A stretch of 39,218 bases of DNA from Caryophanales bacterium. GTDB lineage: Bacteria; Bacillota_I; Bacilli_A; RF39; UBA660. Below, in pieces: positions 6,359-14,866 of the stretch. The DNA lies in the NCBI GenBank assembly GCA_016282375.1, contig JAEEKI010000016.1:1-39218 (forward strand), given 5' to 3'. The position numbers and the translations under genes are program-made. Under the pieces are notes generated by a model. The model ran no database searches, was not told where the DNA came from, and was given only the letters and a program-made list of their open reading frames with translations. Each line of letters starts with the position of its first letter. Positions within the stretch are counted from its first letter, which is position 1.

Positions 6359-7112
6359 CTTTTATTTTTTTAGCATGTAATACAACTCGATAATTCTTTT
6401 TAATATCGCAAGTTGATAATGTTAGAATTTGATCGTCACTATTAAGTTCAACACCATAATCATGATTACTACGTTCCAAGATAGTATCTAGAAAATCTTG
6501 ATACTCTTCATCCGAAGTAAAATTATTATTTATGTAATAATCTTCGATTAGTATTTTATAAGTTGAAAAGACTTCATAGTAACTCACTTCATCTTTGGTT
6601 ACTAAAACAATTTGTTTGGAAGTATTTTTATTTTGCCATTCACTGGTTAAAGTGTCTTTTAATGTACCAAACATACTACCATCTAAACGACCATGTCCAA
6701 ATAAAGAAATATTCTTATCACTACCATCGAAAGAATTATGGTAATTAGCAAATACCCAGCCAGCCGAACTCCCCTTTTTGTCTAAACTATGCGTTAAATA
6801 ATAATCATTATCACTTGTTTGCACAACTGGATATTCAATCTTTGTATTAAAGACTTTTAAATAAGCTACAATATCATCATTAAATTCTTTTAGTTTGTCA
6901 AAATCGACATGATAAGTATTATCTTCATCTTCTTTTGCTTCGATAGTCACATAATTATTTATTATTTCTTTTAATTCATCTGCTCTTTTATTCTCTTTTT
7001 TCCATGTAAATATTTTATAAGTTGAAAAAACTAAAACACCTAAAAAGAACAAACCAAAAATGAATAAAATAAATCTATATATTTTCCTTTTTACTCTTCT
7101 TCGTAATCTCAT
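6342..7112 (-). CDS. Class B sortase
   Basis: A membrane-anchored transpeptidase that cleaves a C-terminal sorting motif and attaches the protein to cell-wall peptide. It has a basic N-terminus and one membrane helix (residues 11-35). The class B core includes IEYPVVQTSDNDYYLTH. The catalytic residues are His140 (LFGHGR), Cys235 (TLSTCD) and Arg242 (NYRVVLHA). At 256 residues it is typical of class B. The likely substrate is the adjacent upstream protein, which ends with NPNTG and a membrane tail. The two are separated by a strong terminator, so the sortase probably also has its own promoter. AGAGGT precedes the ATG. The spore-former context does not tell whether it acts in growth or in spores. 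Confidence 0.92.
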   Translation of the reverse strand: MRLRRRVKRKIYRFILFIFGLFFLGVLVFSTYKIFTWKKENKRADELKEIINNYVTIEAKEDEDNTYHVDFDKLKEFNDDIVAYLKVFNTKIEYPVVQTSDNDYYLTHSLDKKGSSAGWVFANYHNSFDGSDKNISLFGHGRLDGSMFGTLKDTLTSEWQNKNTSKQIVLVTKDEVSYYEVFSTYKILIEDYYINNNFTSDEEYQDFLDTILERSNHDYGVELNSDDQILTLSTCDIKKNYRVVLHAKKIKETIDE

Positions 7113-7133
7113 TTATTTTACCTCTAAATAAAA

Positions 7134-7157
7134 ACTAGCATATTTTCATATGCTAGT
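7134..7157 (-). terminator. Terminator after NPNTG surface gene
   Basis: A perfect 10-bp stem, ACTAGCATAT (7134-7143) with ATATGCTAGT (7148-7157), loop TTTC. On the minus strand it is followed by TTTTTA. Confidence 0.85.
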
Positions 7158-7164
7158 CAATCTT

Positions 7165-8361
7165 TTAATTATGTTTTAATTTCTTATTAAGAAGTAGTAC
7201 AGCACCTAAACCAGAAATAGCAATTAAAGCAGCACCAACATAGATAATAACTCCATCACCGGTATTTGGGTTAGATGTATTCTCAACACCTATAACAGCT
7301 GCTGCTTCACCATCAGTAAAGTTTACAAGGAATTGATGATCTCCAGCATCTAGGCCTTTTAAGAATTCCTCCGTAAAGGTAATAATAGTACTACCGGATT
7401 TAACTGTATAATACTTCTCATCAACCTTTTTACCATCAACATAGACATCAACAAATTTATCTCGTGGAGCATTAATCTTAAGAGTTAATGACTTGTCACT
7501 CTTCTTATAGAAAGTTTGATCATCAGTATCATCTAAGAAATCATAATAAACAGTATCATCATTATAGATTACAAAGATACCAACATTTGATGTATTAAAA
7601 TACATTCCGGCATCACGATCATCATATAATACTTCAAATCCTTCGGTAAAATCCATCGTATCTTCATCAAGAAGACGCATTGCCATCATATGATGAACTT
7701 GCTCATAATCACTTTTATCAGTTTTTAATAAAAATCTATAGTTTGAATCAGGAATGTGCTTTTCAACATCCATATCATCTAAAATACTAACAAACATTAA
7801 GGCAAGAACTGTTTTTCTTTCACCCAACATTTCGTTTAATGCTGCAATCTTTTCTTGATCTTCTTGAGGAAGTGTACTAAAATCATCGCTTGATACAACA
7901 CTAATAGCTAATTTGTCATCAATATGAAATGGTTTTTTATCATTAAGGTCCTCAAGTGAATTATCAACTGGATCTAAAATTTTATTTAAATAAAACATTG
8001 GATTATCATCATGGTTCTCATCATGATGTTCTACAACTGGCGGTTCACAAGCCGGAATAGATACATTATTTTTATATAATTCATTTGTACCATTTTCATT
8101 AGATAAAGTAATATCAATCGTTGTATCTTCGTCATATCCTAAAACAAATTCTACTTCATAATTACCGTTATCAATCTCTCCGGTCTTAAAGCCTACTAAA
8201 TTATCATTCTTAAATAATGAAACAGTTGCTTCATGACCAGTTTGCGTACCACTAACAGTTAATACACATCTTTCATTATCAAATGAGGTTTCAATACTAG
8301 CAGCATTTACAACACAAGGAATAAGTAATAAAGTAATAATACTAAATAAAACTTTTTTCAT
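7165..8361 (-). CDS. Cell-wall-anchored surface protein with NPNTG sorting signal
   Basis: The 398-residue protein has a signal peptide (KKVLFSIITLLLIPCVVNAA), an acidic ectodomain with a His/Asp-rich patch (HHDENHDDNP), and a C-terminal sorting signal: NPNTG at residues 364-368, a membrane helix, and a basic tail NKKLKHN. NPNTG is close to the NPQTN-type motif read by class B sortases, and a class B sortase gene lies directly downstream. The start codon overlaps the stop of the upstream gene by one base (TAATG), and AAGGAGGTGA lies before it, so the two proteins are made together. The ectodomain family is not recognised. It may tether the larger upstream partner, which lacks its own anchor. 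Confidence 0.88.
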   Translation of the reverse strand: MKKVLFSIITLLLIPCVVNAASIETSFDNERCVLTVSGTQTGHEATVSLFKNDNLVGFKTGEIDNGNYEVEFVLGYDEDTTIDITLSNENGTNELYKNNVSIPACEPPVVEHHDENHDDNPMFYLNKILDPVDNSLEDLNDKKPFHIDDKLAISVVSSDDFSTLPQEDQEKIAALNEMLGERKTVLALMFVSILDDMDVEKHIPDSNYRFLLKTDKSDYEQVHHMMAMRLLDEDTMDFTEGFEVLYDDRDAGMYFNTSNVGIFVIYNDDTVYYDFLDDTDDQTFYKKSDKSLTLKINAPRDKFVDVYVDGKKVDEKYYTVKSGSTIITFTEEFLKGLDAGDHQFLVNFTDGEAAAVIGVENTSNPNTGDGVIIYVGAALIAISGLGAVLLLNKKLKHN

Positions 8362-10238
8362 TATGGTTGTTCACCTCCTTGTGGTTCATTATGGTGTAAA
8401 TAGAATACTCTACCTTCCCCTACACCATAGGTAAGTGATGGTATCGCATTTTCTTCAATTTCACCATTTATTAAGAAAATAGCTACTCTTTCAACGCCTA
8501 AATCATTTGCTTCATTCTTATTCATTAAAACAATGTTATGCATAATTGAAGCATTATCAATGTTGTCAAAGTAATCTAATTTATCTATTGGCATACCACC
8601 ACGATTATGATCTACTCTAATGTAATCTTTATTGACATCAGTATTGAAAGTATAACCTTCGAAAAGATTTAAAAAGTTTGCTTTAGTAATATATCCACTT
8701 GCATCAACGTCGTGATTTAAATCAAAAGTTCTCGTGGCTACAATCATATCAGCATTATCATAGAATAATGCTAGAACATTTGGCGTAAAGTTTTTATTTC
8801 TTGCATATGCTCTTTCACTTTGATTCCAATTATTTAATTCAACACTATGATTACCTTCATCTATATTGTCGATAACCATAATAGAATCTATTTCATCGTA
8901 ATCTTCACTTTCTGTATAAAACGCTGATAATACACCACGATATTCTACTGAATAATATCTTCCTTGATTACATGTATTACCATTGTTGTTTTCTTGACAA
9001 TTTCGACCAATTTCATCAGTTTCTATTGCTACCTCATTAAAGGCATAACGATTAAGATGTAATTGAACCGGGCCACCAAAAATATTAGTTCCACCATTAG
9101 TGATATTCAACTCAACTGTCATCATATCTTGATAATATGAACTAATAGCAATAGTTGCGATATTACCGCTATATGATACATTATAACCATAACCTGAACC
9201 AGTAACATTATCAAAAGTACCAAAATTACCACAATTATTAGTTCCGTTATTAATAATAGGATTTGGAACAACTTTATTTAAATATAATTTCTTTGTACCA
9301 TAGAATAATTGATTAATATAGGCTTCATGTGACTCAGTTGTAAAGCCAAAAGCCATATTACTATCATTAAAGTTATTGACATCACCTAGGCTATCAAAAC
9401 CGACAAAACCGGGCATATATACCTTGAAATCATAGTAACCAAAATTTACCCGACCAATAGATAATTCATTAAATCCTTTGTTAATAATTACATAACACAT
9501 ATGATTTTCATCGTCGCATTCAACTTCAAACATGTTTTCATTACGACCATCAAACAAAATAACAGCATCAGCACGGAAGTCACCATGTCTAATTTCTTCA
9601 TATTGTTCTTCACTAAATGAGAAGATTAATACGCTACCATTTTCAGCAGCATCTTCAGGAAGAATAATATCACCGTCACGATATTCTTCAACAAGAACTT
9701 GTGGCTCACCATAGTTATTAATATCTCTTAAACTACCACCATCATATTCATGACCAGTATAATTCATATAAGAGATATCAAAACTTGCTTTTTGAGCATA
9801 ATGAATTGTTACTTCAACTTTATCACTTTCCGTTGCTTCCTCAGGAATAAAGAATTCATAAACATACTCATCAAAACTAAAGCCATATTCTCTAAAGAAA
9901 GCGCCTGACTCAGCACCGGCAATAAAGCCAGTTACTAAATGATCACCATGGAATGTAACTTCAAAACCATCAACATAATATCCTGGTTCAGCATTTACTT
10001 CAAAGTGAGCAAGAATATTACTCTTGGATACTTGATTACTAGTCGTAACATCATCGGGATTAAGAAGTTCATCATACCTTACAGTGTAATTACCGTGGCT
10101 TGCCTCTCCTTCCTTTGTAACATTGACGTACTTAGCAGGATTATCATACGATAAAGCTCGAACGCCAATAAAAAATAAAAATACAAAAGCTGCTACAATA
10201 AGAAACGAAAATTTCTTTAACAATTTTTTCCTTTTCAT
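8361..10238 (-). CDS. Large secreted protein, partner of the NPNTG protein
   Basis: The 625-residue protein has an N-terminal signal segment (KKFSFLIVAAFVFLFFIGVRA) and no C-terminal membrane helix or sorting motif; it ends in a Gly/Gln/Pro tail (EPQGGEQP). The mature part is acidic, rich in Asn, Tyr and Asp, with beta-type segments, suggesting an extracellular beta-sandwich protein. Two cysteine-containing pairs (NNCGNFG, RNCQENNNGNTC) could form disulfides. No enzyme motif was found. It shares an operon with the anchored protein downstream (one-base overlap), so the two may form a surface complex. Upstream, a 15-bp inverted repeat TATACT-AAA-AGTATA at 10252-10266 overlaps the likely promoter region. 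Confidence 0.8.
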   Translation of the reverse strand: MKRKKLLKKFSFLIVAAFVFLFFIGVRALSYDNPAKYVNVTKEGEASHGNYTVRYDELLNPDDVTTSNQVSKSNILAHFEVNAEPGYYVDGFEVTFHGDHLVTGFIAGAESGAFFREYGFSFDEYVYEFFIPEEATESDKVEVTIHYAQKASFDISYMNYTGHEYDGGSLRDINNYGEPQVLVEEYRDGDIILPEDAAENGSVLIFSFSEEQYEEIRHGDFRADAVILFDGRNENMFEVECDDENHMCYVIINKGFNELSIGRVNFGYYDFKVYMPGFVGFDSLGDVNNFNDSNMAFGFTTESHEAYINQLFYGTKKLYLNKVVPNPIINNGTNNCGNFGTFDNVTGSGYGYNVSYSGNIATIAISSYYQDMMTVELNITNGGTNIFGGPVQLHLNRYAFNEVAIETDEIGRNCQENNNGNTCNQGRYYSVEYRGVLSAFYTESEDYDEIDSIMVIDNIDEGNHSVELNNWNQSERAYARNKNFTPNVLALFYDNADMIVATRTFDLNHDVDASGYITKANFLNLFEGYTFNTDVNKDYIRVDHNRGGMPIDKLDYFDNIDNASIMHNIVLMNKNEANDLGVERVAIFLINGEIEENAIPSLTYGVGEGRVFYLHHNEPQGGEQP

Positions 10239-10338
10239 TCTAACCTACCTTTATACTAAAAGTATAGCATAATCAATAAGTAAAAAAAAGTACTAATTAC
10301 TATGTTTTAAAAAATAATATGTTAAATGTCAAATAAAA

Positions 10339-10358
10339 AAATCCAAACATGAGGATTT
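10339..10358 (-). terminator. Terminator downstream of tRNA-Arg
   Basis: AAATCC (10339-10344) pairs with GGATTT (10353-10358). On the minus strand a T-rich run (TTTTTATT) follows. Confidence 0.6.
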
Positions 10359-10377
10359 TAAATAATATCAAACAAAG

Positions 10378-10454
<77 letters not shown>

Positions 10455-10488
10455 GTAACATCATTATATCATAAATAAACAATAAAAA

Positions 10489-10507
10489 AACTAGCATCAA
10501 GCTAGTT
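10489..10507 (-). terminator. Terminator after HU gene
   Basis: AACTAGC (10489-10495) pairs with GCTAGTT (10501-10507), followed on the minus strand by seven T. Confidence 0.8.
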
Positions 10508-10519
10508 TTCTTATTTCTA

Positions 10520-10792
10520 CTAATTTAAAGCGTCTTTTAACTTACTTCCAGCTTTGAAAGAAGCAACAACTTTAGCAGGAATCTTAATTGATTCTTTAGT
10601 TAAAGGATTGATGCCTTCTCTAGCAGCTCTCTTTTTAGCAGAGAAAGTACCAAAACCAACTAGAGTAACTTTTCCCTCTTTTTTTAGGCCTTTAGTGATA
10701 CCTTTAGCAGCAGCATCAAGTGCTCTAGCAGCATCAGCTTTAGTTAGACCAGCTTCATTAGCGATAAAATCTACTAATTCAGTTTTAGACAT
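10520..10792 (-). CDS. hup: DNA-binding protein HU
   Basis: A 90-residue nucleoid protein that dimerises and bends DNA. The sequence follows HU throughout: SKTELVDFIANEAGL at the N-terminus, then VTLVGFGTFSAKKRAAREGINP, which forms the arm entry with the conserved GFGTF and the proline at the arm tip, and IKIPAKVVASFKAGSKLKDALN at the end. GGAGG lies upstream of the ATG. It sits two genes downstream of spoIVA, as in Bacillus where hbs follows spoIVA. A terminator follows, and a hairpin-rich leader of about 60 bases precedes it. A possible promoter TTGAAT (complement of 10865-10870) with a weak -10 overlaps the preceding terminator. Confidence 0.97.
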   Translation of the reverse strand: MSKTELVDFIANEAGLTKADAARALDAAAKGITKGLKKEGKVTLVGFGTFSAKKRAAREGINPLTKESIKIPAKVVASFKAGSKLKDALN

Positions 10793-10874
10793 GTTTCTTA
10801 CCTCCTATTATATTTGCAAGGCCTAACGTCCTTACATATTAAGAGTAGCAAATAATATCCTAAAATTCAATAAA

Positions 10875-10907
10875 AAAGTGCAAATTTTACTATTTATTTT
10901 GCACTTT
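10875..10907 (-). terminator. Terminator after the transglutaminase-like gene
   Basis: AAAGTGCAAA (10875-10884) pairs perfectly with TTTGCACTTT (10898-10907). A T-rich run (TTTATT) follows on the minus strand. Confidence 0.85.
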
Positions 10908-10944
10908 TTAATATTTAAAGTAATTTCTAAGAAAATATTGCTCT

Positions 10945-11595
10945 TTAACGTCCTTTACTTATCGCATCACGAAATGATTTATCATAAACAAATTCCTTAG
11001 TTGCTTCATAGCCTACTGATTGAGAAAGATAGTATCTATTCTCTTCGACATAACCTAACTTTTTAGAAAACTCATTTGTCATAATAATCATTAATGATGT
11101 GTCATAAATAAGTCCTCCATATTCCATCCAGGTATGATTTCCTTCAGGACAGTTAACGGTTCCTTTAAGTAAAGGTACTATGCCACCACAAATTTCTGTT
11201 TCTTCACCATGCTTACTAGTTTCAAAAACATAGCCGATGGCTTTAGCAAAATTAGTACAATTACCAAGATTGCGTCCCTTCATAAAGGCTTCTTCTAAAG
11301 TTTCTATATGCGTACAACTGCGATCACGGTAGTTTAAATTATTTAATGCTTCCCATAGATTATCATTAAATGGTCTAACATCGTTATTAATGATGCCCAA
11401 AACAAGCATTTTTCTAAACTCTGGTTTTTTAAGAAGTTCTTTTAAAATATCATAACATTTATAATCTGCACAATTATTATTAATAAAAACATCCTCTAGA
11501 TTAACTTTGTCATAGTTTTTCAGTAAAACCTCTTTTAAAGAATCTTTTTCCGTAAAGGGTATTTTACTATTCAATAAAATGTACTCAATATTCAT
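10945..11595 (-). CDS. Hypothetical protein with possible transglutaminase-type triad
   Basis: A 216-residue soluble protein without signal or membrane segment. I do not recognise a named family. It has a cysteine in GNCTNFAKAIGYVFE (residue about 112) at the start of a helix, a histidine in GNHTWMEYGG (about 154) and an aspartate in LIYDTSLM (about 164). The order Cys, His, Asp, with the last two about ten residues apart in paired strands, is that of transglutaminase- and papain-like folds. This is an inference from spacing. The gene lies between spoIVA and HU, so a role in crosslinking or processing of spore-coat proteins is conceivable. AAAGGAA precedes the start. Confidence 0.7.
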   Translation of the reverse strand: MNIEYILLNSKIPFTEKDSLKEVLLKNYDKVNLEDVFINNNCADYKCYDILKELLKKPEFRKMLVLGIINNDVRPFNDNLWEALNNLNYRDRSCTHIETLEEAFMKGRNLGNCTNFAKAIGYVFETSKHGEETEICGGIVPLLKGTVNCPEGNHTWMEYGGLIYDTSLMIIMTNEFSKKLGYVEENRYYLSQSVGYEATKEFVYDKSFRDAISKGR

Positions 11596-11677
11596 TTTTC
11601 TATATTCCTTTCTGCATAAATAATAATGACTTACTCATTATAGCATGAGAAATTATAGTACTTCAATAGTAACCGTT

Positions 11678-13156
11678 TTATAATACAATGGCAATTAAGT
11701 TGTTAGCACCTTTATTAACAATTTTAGTAACAGTATTAGATAATTTAAACCGTGTGTTATCCGGCATCATAGCTAGTTTAGCCTCTATCCCTTCTTTCAC
11801 AATTTGTTCTAAACTACGACCAAATATTTCACTTTGCCAAATACTATTTTTATCTTTTTCATAATCTTTCATAATATAGTCAATGACTTCTTTAGATTGG
11901 ATTTCGCTACCAATAATCGGTTCAAAAGTTGATTCAACATCCACCTTCATTAAATGAATTGATGAAGCAGTAGCTTTTAGTTTAACACCATATCTACTAC
12001 CCTGTTTAATAATCTCAGGTGTTTCCAATTTCATATCTTTAATGGTAGGATAAATAATACCATAACCAGCATTTTTAGCCATCTTCATAGCGGTTTTAAT
12101 ATTTCTATTTTCTTCTTCATCATCTTTATAAGATATAAACATATTTAAGAGGGCCGATTTAGTTAATTCATTATCTCCCATAACACTGGCTAATACTTCT
12201 TTATATAATGCATCCGAAGCATTTAACGTAACAGTGACTCTACCTGTCGAAGAATCAAAATTACTGATATAGCCTTTTTCAATATACTCGCTATCTTTAA
12301 AGAAGTTAGTGATATTATCAATATCTTTGAGTTTACTAATATTTGTAATACTGTCATTAATACGCTGTAAGTAATGCTTTTTAATGATATGATCATTAGC
12401 AAGAATATCTATCCATTTAGGTATTTGAAAATCAATACTTTCTACTGGGAACTCATATAAAGCCGTTTTTAAAATACTTCTTATTTCTTGTTCATCCATT
12501 TTATCCACGCTACATGGTATAACTGGTACACCATAATTATTTTCTAAAGTCGATGCAAGATTTTTTATCTCTTCTGTCTGAGGATTAACCGCATTTAAAA
12601 TGACAATAAAGGGTTTTCCAATCTCCTTTAATTCTGAAACAACTTTTTCTTCTGCTTCTAAATAGTTTTTTCTTTCAATACCTGTGATAGACCCGTCAGT
12701 AGTAACCACTATGGCAATAGTGGCATGATCCTTGATGACTTTTTGAGTACCAATCTCGGCTGCTTCGGTAAGGGGTATATAGTCCTCATACCACGGACTT
12801 TTAACCATCCGGGGATTGCCATCTTCATCTAAAAAGCCCTGTGAATCATTAATAACATAACCAACACAATCAACTAATTTAATATCAGTAGTAAATTCAT
12901 CAACTTTAATGGTTGCTCCTGATGAAGGAACAAACTTAGGCTCTGTTGTCATGATGGTTTTACCTTGTGCACTTTGGGGTACTTCATCTAAACATTTTTT
13001 CTTTTCGTACTCATCTTCGACATTAGGTACCACCATATTCTCTATAAATCTTTTGATAAATGTTGATTTACCTGTGCGAACTGCCCCGACAATGCCTAGG
13101 TAAATTTGTCCATTTCCCCTTTTACTAATCGAAGCAATCACATTTTCATTTTCCAT
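11678..13156 (-). CDS. spoIVA: Stage IV sporulation protein A, spore coat ATPase
   Basis: SpoIVA polymerises by ATP hydrolysis on the outer forespore membrane and forms the base layer of the spore coat. The N-terminal P-loop domain has GAVRTGKST, then PQSAQGKTIMTTEPKFVPS, LVDCVGY and a PWYEDYIPLTEAAEIGT segment, all hallmarks of the family. The C-terminal region keeps IKVDVESTF-like and IFGRSLEQIVKEGI motifs and ends LIAIVL. The start at 13156 is chosen because GGGAGGA is five bases upstream; it gives 492 residues, the usual length. An in-frame ATG at 13168 contains that ribosome site. The gene is a strong sign that the organism forms endospores. A CATAAGT stretch about 25 bases upstream of the start faintly resembles a sigma-E -10. 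Confidence 0.97.
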   Translation of the reverse strand: MENENVIASISKRGNGQIYLGIVGAVRTGKSTFIKRFIENMVVPNVEDEYEKKKCLDEVPQSAQGKTIMTTEPKFVPSSGATIKVDEFTTDIKLVDCVGYVINDSQGFLDEDGNPRMVKSPWYEDYIPLTEAAEIGTQKVIKDHATIAIVVTTDGSITGIERKNYLEAEEKVVSELKEIGKPFIVILNAVNPQTEEIKNLASTLENNYGVPVIPCSVDKMDEQEIRSILKTALYEFPVESIDFQIPKWIDILANDHIIKKHYLQRINDSITNISKLKDIDNITNFFKDSEYIEKGYISNFDSSTGRVTVTLNASDALYKEVLASVMGDNELTKSALLNMFISYKDDEEENRNIKTAMKMAKNAGYGIIYPTIKDMKLETPEIIKQGSRYGVKLKATASSIHLMKVDVESTFEPIIGSEIQSKEVIDYIMKDYEKDKNSIWQSEIFGRSLEQIVKEGIEAKLAMMPDNTRFKLSNTVTKIVNKGANNLIAIVL

Positions 13157-13214
13157 AAATCCTCCCATTTTCTAATAATACTTATGCTAAGAAAGAGGAT
13201 TTATTACAGATTAT

Positions 13215-13457
13215 TTAAAACATTTTATCGATATTCTGAGGAACATTATCATTTACTACCTTACTAATGATTTTATTACGTTTTTCATCGCTAACCTTTT
13301 TACCAGTCAAAGCTGAAAGAGTATCAATAATTTCATTTAGAGTATCTTTATTTTTCATATTTCCATTTTGAAGTTTTTTTGCTAAATCAAGAATTGTTTC
13401 CTTGTTAACATTCGTTTTATTCTCAACTTTTTCCCAAAAGTTATTATCAAAAGCCAT
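13215..13457 (-). CDS. spoVIF: Stage VI sporulation protein F-like
   Basis: An 80-residue protein matching the SpoVIF pattern: NNFWEKVENKTNVNKETILDLA, then KLQNGNMKNKDTLNEII, and VNDNVPQNIDKM near the end. In Bacillus SpoVIF is needed late for coat assembly. The start at 13457 is preferred over an ATG nine bases upstream, because AAAGGA sits directly against that first ATG and has proper spacing to the second. It lies just upstream of spoIVA on the same strand, which fits a sporulation locus. Family assignment is by remembered pattern. Confidence 0.8.
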   Translation of the reverse strand: MAFDNNFWEKVENKTNVNKETILDLAKKLQNGNMKNKDTLNEIIDTLSALTGKKVSDEKRNKIISKVVNDNVPQNIDKMF

Positions 13458-13506
13458 CAACACCATTCCTTTATAATATAGTATGAAAATTGCCTATTTT
13501 GGTCAC

Positions 13507-13530
13507 AAAAAAAGCAGGATAAATCCTACT
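13507..13530 (-). terminator. Terminator after trigger factor gene
   Basis: AGCAGGAT (13513-13520) pairs with ATCCTACT (13523-13530), with one mismatch and the inner pair open. Seven T follow on the minus strand. Confidence 0.75.
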
Positions 13531-14779
13531 TATTATTCTCTTTAATGATTTCTAAAGCTTTATGCATTGTCATATCGTATTTAACAATATCAATAGTTCC
13601 ATATGCCTTAACTAATTCCTCAACAGTAATACCATAATTATCAGCCATTGTCTTAGCTTCTTTTTCAACTTCTTCTTTTGTAAAGTCAATTTTTTCGGCT
13701 TTAGCAATTTCTTCGATTAAATAACGATACTTAACTCTCTTTTCAGCTTCGCCTTCCATTTGCTTATGTAAATCATCATGAGTTTGGCCTGTTAGTTCAT
13801 AATATTTATTAATATCTAAGCCTTGCATCTTAAGTTGTTCTTCATATTGATGAATCATATGATGTACTTCATCATCAATAATTTCTTCGTTAATATCAAC
13901 TTTCATATTACTTACAGCTTTATCAAGACATTTTTCTAAATATTCATCTTCCAATTTTTTATTTTTTTCGTCTTCAAGATAACTTTTTACTTTTTTCTTT
14001 AATTCTTCGATAGTTTTAACATCATCATAACCTAGATCTTTAAAGAAATCATCATTGATTTCTGGTAAAACACGAGCTTTAATCTCCTTAATCTTAACTT
14101 CAAATTTAACATCCTTATTTTTAAGATTTTCAACATAATTCTCAGGGAATTTTAAATCTAAAGTTACTTCATCACCAACTTTATGACCTACTAAACCTTC
14201 TTCAAAACCAGGAATAAATGAATGAGAACCGATTTCAAGTGGGAAGTTTTCACCAGTTCCGCCTTCAAGTAATTCACCATCAACATATCCTTTGAAATCA
14301 ATAACAGCTGTATTGCCTTCTTCTACTTCGCCTTTTTCTTTAACAACAAGGTCAGCCATTTGATCTTGCATTTTTTTGATTTCATCATCAACTTCTTTAG
14401 CAGTTACTTTGGCCTTTTCACACTTAATACCTAAATTTTTATATTCACCTAACTTAATTTCTGGACGCGTAATAACGGTAAATTTAAAAATAATATTACT
14501 ATCACTAATCCCCGTTACATCAACTTTAGGTTCTAAAGCCGGTACTAAATCTTTGTTTTCATCTAGTAATTGACGGTAAGCATCATTAATTGCTAAATCA
14601 ACAGCATCCATATACAATGATTCAATGCCAAATTTTTTAAGATAAATGTCTTTAGGACATGCTCCTTTACGGAATCCATCGACTTTTACTTCTTTAACTT
14701 TCTTTTTAAAGGCTTTATCTAAAGCTTCTTTCCAAGCACTATCTAATTTAATTTCAAATTCTTTTACATTCTTTTTCAT
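13526..14779 (-). CDS. tig: Trigger factor, ribosome-associated chaperone
   Basis: It binds nascent chains at the ribosome exit and has peptidyl-prolyl isomerase activity. The N-terminal ribosome-binding domain carries the signature GFRKGACP near residue 36. The FKBP-like domain spans about 150-240 (AVIDFKGYVDGELLEGG, IPGFEEGLVGHKVGDEV, FPENY). A helical C-terminal chaperone domain follows. The length of 417 is normal. AAGGAG lies upstream of the ATG, and a near-consensus promoter is at 14807-14835. It is a single-gene unit with its own terminator. Confidence 0.96.
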   Translation of the reverse strand: MKKNVKEFEIKLDSAWKEALDKAFKKKVKEVKVDGFRKGACPKDIYLKKFGIESLYMDAVDLAINDAYRQLLDENKDLVPALEPKVDVTGISDSNIIFKFTVITRPEIKLGEYKNLGIKCEKAKVTAKEVDDEIKKMQDQMADLVVKEKGEVEEGNTAVIDFKGYVDGELLEGGTGENFPLEIGSHSFIPGFEEGLVGHKVGDEVTLDLKFPENYVENLKNKDVKFEVKIKEIKARVLPEINDDFFKDLGYDDVKTIEELKKKVKSYLEDEKNKKLEDEYLEKCLDKAVSNMKVDINEEIIDDEVHHMIHQYEEQLKMQGLDINKYYELTGQTHDDLHKQMEGEAEKRVKYRYLIEEIAKAEKIDFTKEEVEKEAKTMADNYGITVEELVKAYGTIDIVKYDMTMHKALEIIKENNK

Positions 14780-14806
14780 ATAACTTCTCCTTCGTTAATC
14801 AAATGT

Positions 14807-14835
14807 ATTATATTATATTTAGTAATTGAAATCAA
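14807..14835 (-). promoter_or_regulatory. Promoter of tig
   Basis: Minus-strand TTGATT (complement of 14830-14835), 17-base spacer, TATAAT (complement of 14807-14812). Confidence 0.7.
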
Positions 14836-14841
14836 CAAAAA

Positions 14842-14866
14842 AGGCTTAACCTTTTAAGTTAAACCT
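14842..14866 (-). terminator. Terminator after surface protein gene
   Basis: AGGCTTAAC (14842-14850) pairs with GTTAAACCT (14858-14866) including one G-T pair. Six T follow on the minus strand. The stem touches the stop codon of the gene. Confidence 0.75.

Noticed and set aside
10252-10266. TATACT-AAA-AGTATA as a specific operator for the large secreted protein operon
   Set aside because: The palindrome is short and AT-rich, has no second copy in the window, and no regulator gene is near; it is noted in the gene entry only.
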